A DNA stretch of 64,000 bases from contig PAAY01000101.1 in the NCBI GenBank assembly GCA_002698985.1, positions 23,077-87,076 of the forward strand, given 5' to 3'. This document shows, piece after piece, positions 62,461-64,000 of the stretch (positions are counted from its first letter, which is position 1; every line of letters starts with the position of its first letter). The stretch comes from Saprospirales bacterium. Its GTDB lineage: Bacteria; Bacteroidota; Bacteroidia; Chitinophagales; Saprospiraceae. The translations under genes were made by a program, and so were the position numbers. The notes under the pieces are model-generated. The model was not told the DNA's origin. It did not search any database and worked only from the letters and a program-made list of their open reading frames with translations.

Positions 62461-63889
62461 CAACTACTTTAATCAGCATGCCTTTTTGCACGCCTTCGTT
62501 GAGTTGCATGCCGTTGAGGATAGCCAGTTCCTGAAGGCGGTCGGCGGGCATGCCGAAGGAGCGGAGTGCTTCCTCCAGCGTCTGGTCTTTCTGAACGGAT
62601 TTGATGCGGATGCGCTCCGGTTTTACGTTGATGCGGGCGGGGTCACTGAGCGACTTGAATCCGTTGAAAGTCTTCGTGAAATAGGGCTTGTAGGTATTGA
62701 AATCCGGCGTTCCGGCCAGGCCTGCAAATTTGTAAATCACGCCGTTGTAATTGATGAGGGTCATCATGAGGCGCACGTTTTCGTTGAGGTCGGCGGTGAG
62801 TTCAACGGCGTCATTGCCGTTGATGCGGGTGTTCCGGCGGCTGATCACTTTCAGGCTGTCTTTGGCAATGGCGGCCCTGGTAGCTTCGGCAAGGCTGCTT
62901 TCGGTAGCCAATGACATGATGATGGCCGCTTTTCCGTCTTTCTGTACGATTTGCACTTGCGAGGGCATGTTCACCACCTGCCAGCCGGCGGGAGTGGGAA
63001 ACTGGAAGCGCATGGTCGGATGGTAGAACACATTGCCATCGACATAACCCTGGCGGGGATCTTCTCCGTAAACGATGCCATCGATCATGCGCAGGTAGCT
63101 TTCACGGTTCACCTTGAGGTCTCTGCCTTGCGCTTTCATCTGCTCCTTTTCAGCCAGCTGGTGCACCCGGTTGAAGCGGTCGCCCGGATCCGGGTGGGTG
63201 GAAAGCAAGGTTGGCACTCCTGCCCCACTCTGTTCCTGAAGCCGCTGGATGGTCTGGAAAAAATTGGCCATTTCGTGGGCATCGTAACCCACGGCGGTTG
63301 AATACTGCACACCCAGTTTGTCCGACTGGCTTTCATGCTTTCGACTGTAGCTGAGAAAGAGCAGACCAAGTCCCGCCGAGGCCAGATCGGAATAATTCCT
63401 GAACTCTTCCGAGACCACCATCCCCAATACCAGGCCCAACTGTGCCAGCACCTGATTGCTGTACTGCTTCGCGGAATGCCGGGCTGCCACGTGCCCGATC
63501 TCATGGCCCAGCACACCGGCAAATTCCGCCTCGTTGTTGAAATGTGCCATGATGCCACGGGTGAAATAGACGTAACCACCCGGTACGGCAAAGGCATTCA
63601 CCACCGGCGAATCCAAAATCCGGAACTGGTAATCCAATTCAGGACGGTGGCTGATGCGCCCCATCTCCTTCCCGTGCTGCGTAATGAACTCCTGCAATTT
63701 TTCATCTTCGTAAAGCCCAAACTGCTGGATGACCAGCGGATCGTAAGAAGCCCCCAGGGCTTTCTCCTGATTCTGCGACATCAGCATGAATTCCTTTTTG
63801 CCGGTAACTGGGTTGACCGCACAGGAGACCACAAAGGCAATTGCGACGAAAAAAAGCGCTGTGAGGCGAAGATGAGCAGTGTTTTTCAT
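62456..63889 (-). CDS. M48 family metalloprotease lipoprotein
   Basis: The protein has 477 residues from the ATG at 63889. The open frame continues to 63988, but that part only translates the ATAATCC repeat as Ile-Ile-Pro units, so it is not protein. Lipoprotein signal AIAFVVSC (Cys21). Zinc site GHEIGHVAARHSA, with the third ligand in the KHESQSDKLGVQY helix. The C-terminal part (about 290-477) has a PsbP-like/lipid-binding fold, and the end (DQTLEEALRSFGM and LQELAILNGMQL) resembles a LysM-like element. It is related to BepA/YfgC envelope quality-control proteases. Its stop TAG falls in an AGTAGGG-type repeat. Confidence 0.92.
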   Translation of the reverse strand: MKNTAHLRLTALFFVAIAFVVSCAVNPVTGKKEFMLMSQNQEKALGASYDPLVIQQFGLYEDEKLQEFITQHGKEMGRISHRPELDYQFRILDSPVVNAFAVPGGYVYFTRGIMAHFNNEAEFAGVLGHEIGHVAARHSAKQYSNQVLAQLGLVLGMVVSEEFRNYSDLASAGLGLLFLSYSRKHESQSDKLGVQYSTAVGYDAHEMANFFQTIQRLQEQSGAGVPTLLSTHPDPGDRFNRVHQLAEKEQMKAQGRDLKVNRESYLRMIDGIVYGEDPRQGYVDGNVFYHPTMRFQFPTPAGWQVVNMPSQVQIVQKDGKAAIIMSLATESSLAEATRAAIAKDSLKVISRRNTRINGNDAVELTADLNENVRLMMTLINYNGVIYKFAGLAGTPDFNTYKPYFTKTFNGFKSLSDPARINVKPERIRIKSVQKDQTLEEALRSFGMPADRLQELAILNGMQLNEGVQKGMLIKVVE

Positions 63890-63902
63890 GACGTTTTTGT
63901 TT

Positions 63903-64000
63903 TGAGGATATTGGAGGATTATAGGGATTATAGGGATTATAGGGATTATAGGGATTATAGGGATTATGACGATTATTGGGTTTAGCAAGGGTACGCTGTT
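63903..64000. repeat. Composite intergenic repeat K (cut by window edge)
   Basis: GGATTATAGGGATTATA repeats (about seven units), GATTATTGGGTTTAGCAAGG, then ACGCTGTT at the edge. It has the same order as composites E and H, with the ATAATCC end facing the M48 start codon. Confidence 0.8.

Overview
This looks like a chromosomal segment of a member of the Bacteroidota, probably a marine-type relative of the Saprospiria. At least three secreted proteins end in type IX secretion (T9SS) sorting domains. Good matches to the Bacteroidota promoter box TAnnTTTG precede several genes, and start codons lack Shine-Dalgarno sequences. The gene families (GH3-serine hydrolase fusion, CNNM-CBS protein, DUF3089 lipase, DUF72, lipoprotein alpha-2-macroglobulin) also fit. 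The taxon call is inference. Nothing marks a plasmid, prophage or conjugative element, and I see no rRNA, IS element or CRISPR array.

Layout. 0-5 kb: tail of an S9 peptidase, a NYN-domain protein, a T9SS beta-propeller, a small SpoIIAA-like protein and a sterol desaturase-family membrane enzyme. 5-12 kb: a membrane sensor-like protein diverging from an ECF sigma factor with a coupled acidic protein, an MscS channel and two envelope proteins including a very long OmpA-type protein. 12-24 kb: dnaG; an intergenic region with three tandem terminator-ended RNA-like units; a GH3/serine-hydrolase fusion with a DUF3267 membrane protein; mltA; a DUF3089 lipoprotein; UDP-glucose dehydrogenase. 23.5-37 kb: a large T9SS metalloprotease, an FAH-family enzyme, tyrosine phenol-lyase, a methyltransferase, an acetyltransferase, another T9SS protein, cystathionine beta-synthase, an AhpD-like protein and a UvrD/PcrA helicase. 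37-47 kb: queG, a response regulator, an SGNH esterase, ppk1, DUF72, a phospholipid-methyltransferase-like protein, a saccharopine dehydrogenase-family protein and tryptophanase. 47-49 kb: a more AT-rich patch with orphan genes and a possibly broken DUF5946 gene, ended by tRNA-Phe. 49-64 kb: an MFS transporter with a CNNM/CBS protein, an aspartoacylase-like enzyme, a PH-domain membrane protein, a TPR lipoprotein, alpha-2-macroglobulin and an M48 protease.

Most genes are housekeeping, envelope or amino-acid metabolism functions in short transcription units. The two PLP C-C/C-N lyases (tyrosine phenol-lyase and tryptophanase) are related paralogues 16 kb apart. They would release phenol or indole plus pyruvate and ammonia.

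Two non-coding features stand out. First, 14275-14627 on the plus strand holds three units. Each has the same roughly 23-nt box followed at once by a strong intrinsic terminator whose stem sequence changes in a compensated way between units; I do not recognise this RNA. Second, from about 27.9 kb to the end most larger intergenic gaps are filled by composites of the same short-repeat modules in a conserved order (CGTGAC repeats, GGGATGA, GCTAGC, CCCTAAACCCTACA, AACAGAGTT, ATAATCC repeats). These often reach into stop codons and up to start codons. One 134-nt block is present as an inverted pair around queG-ppk1.
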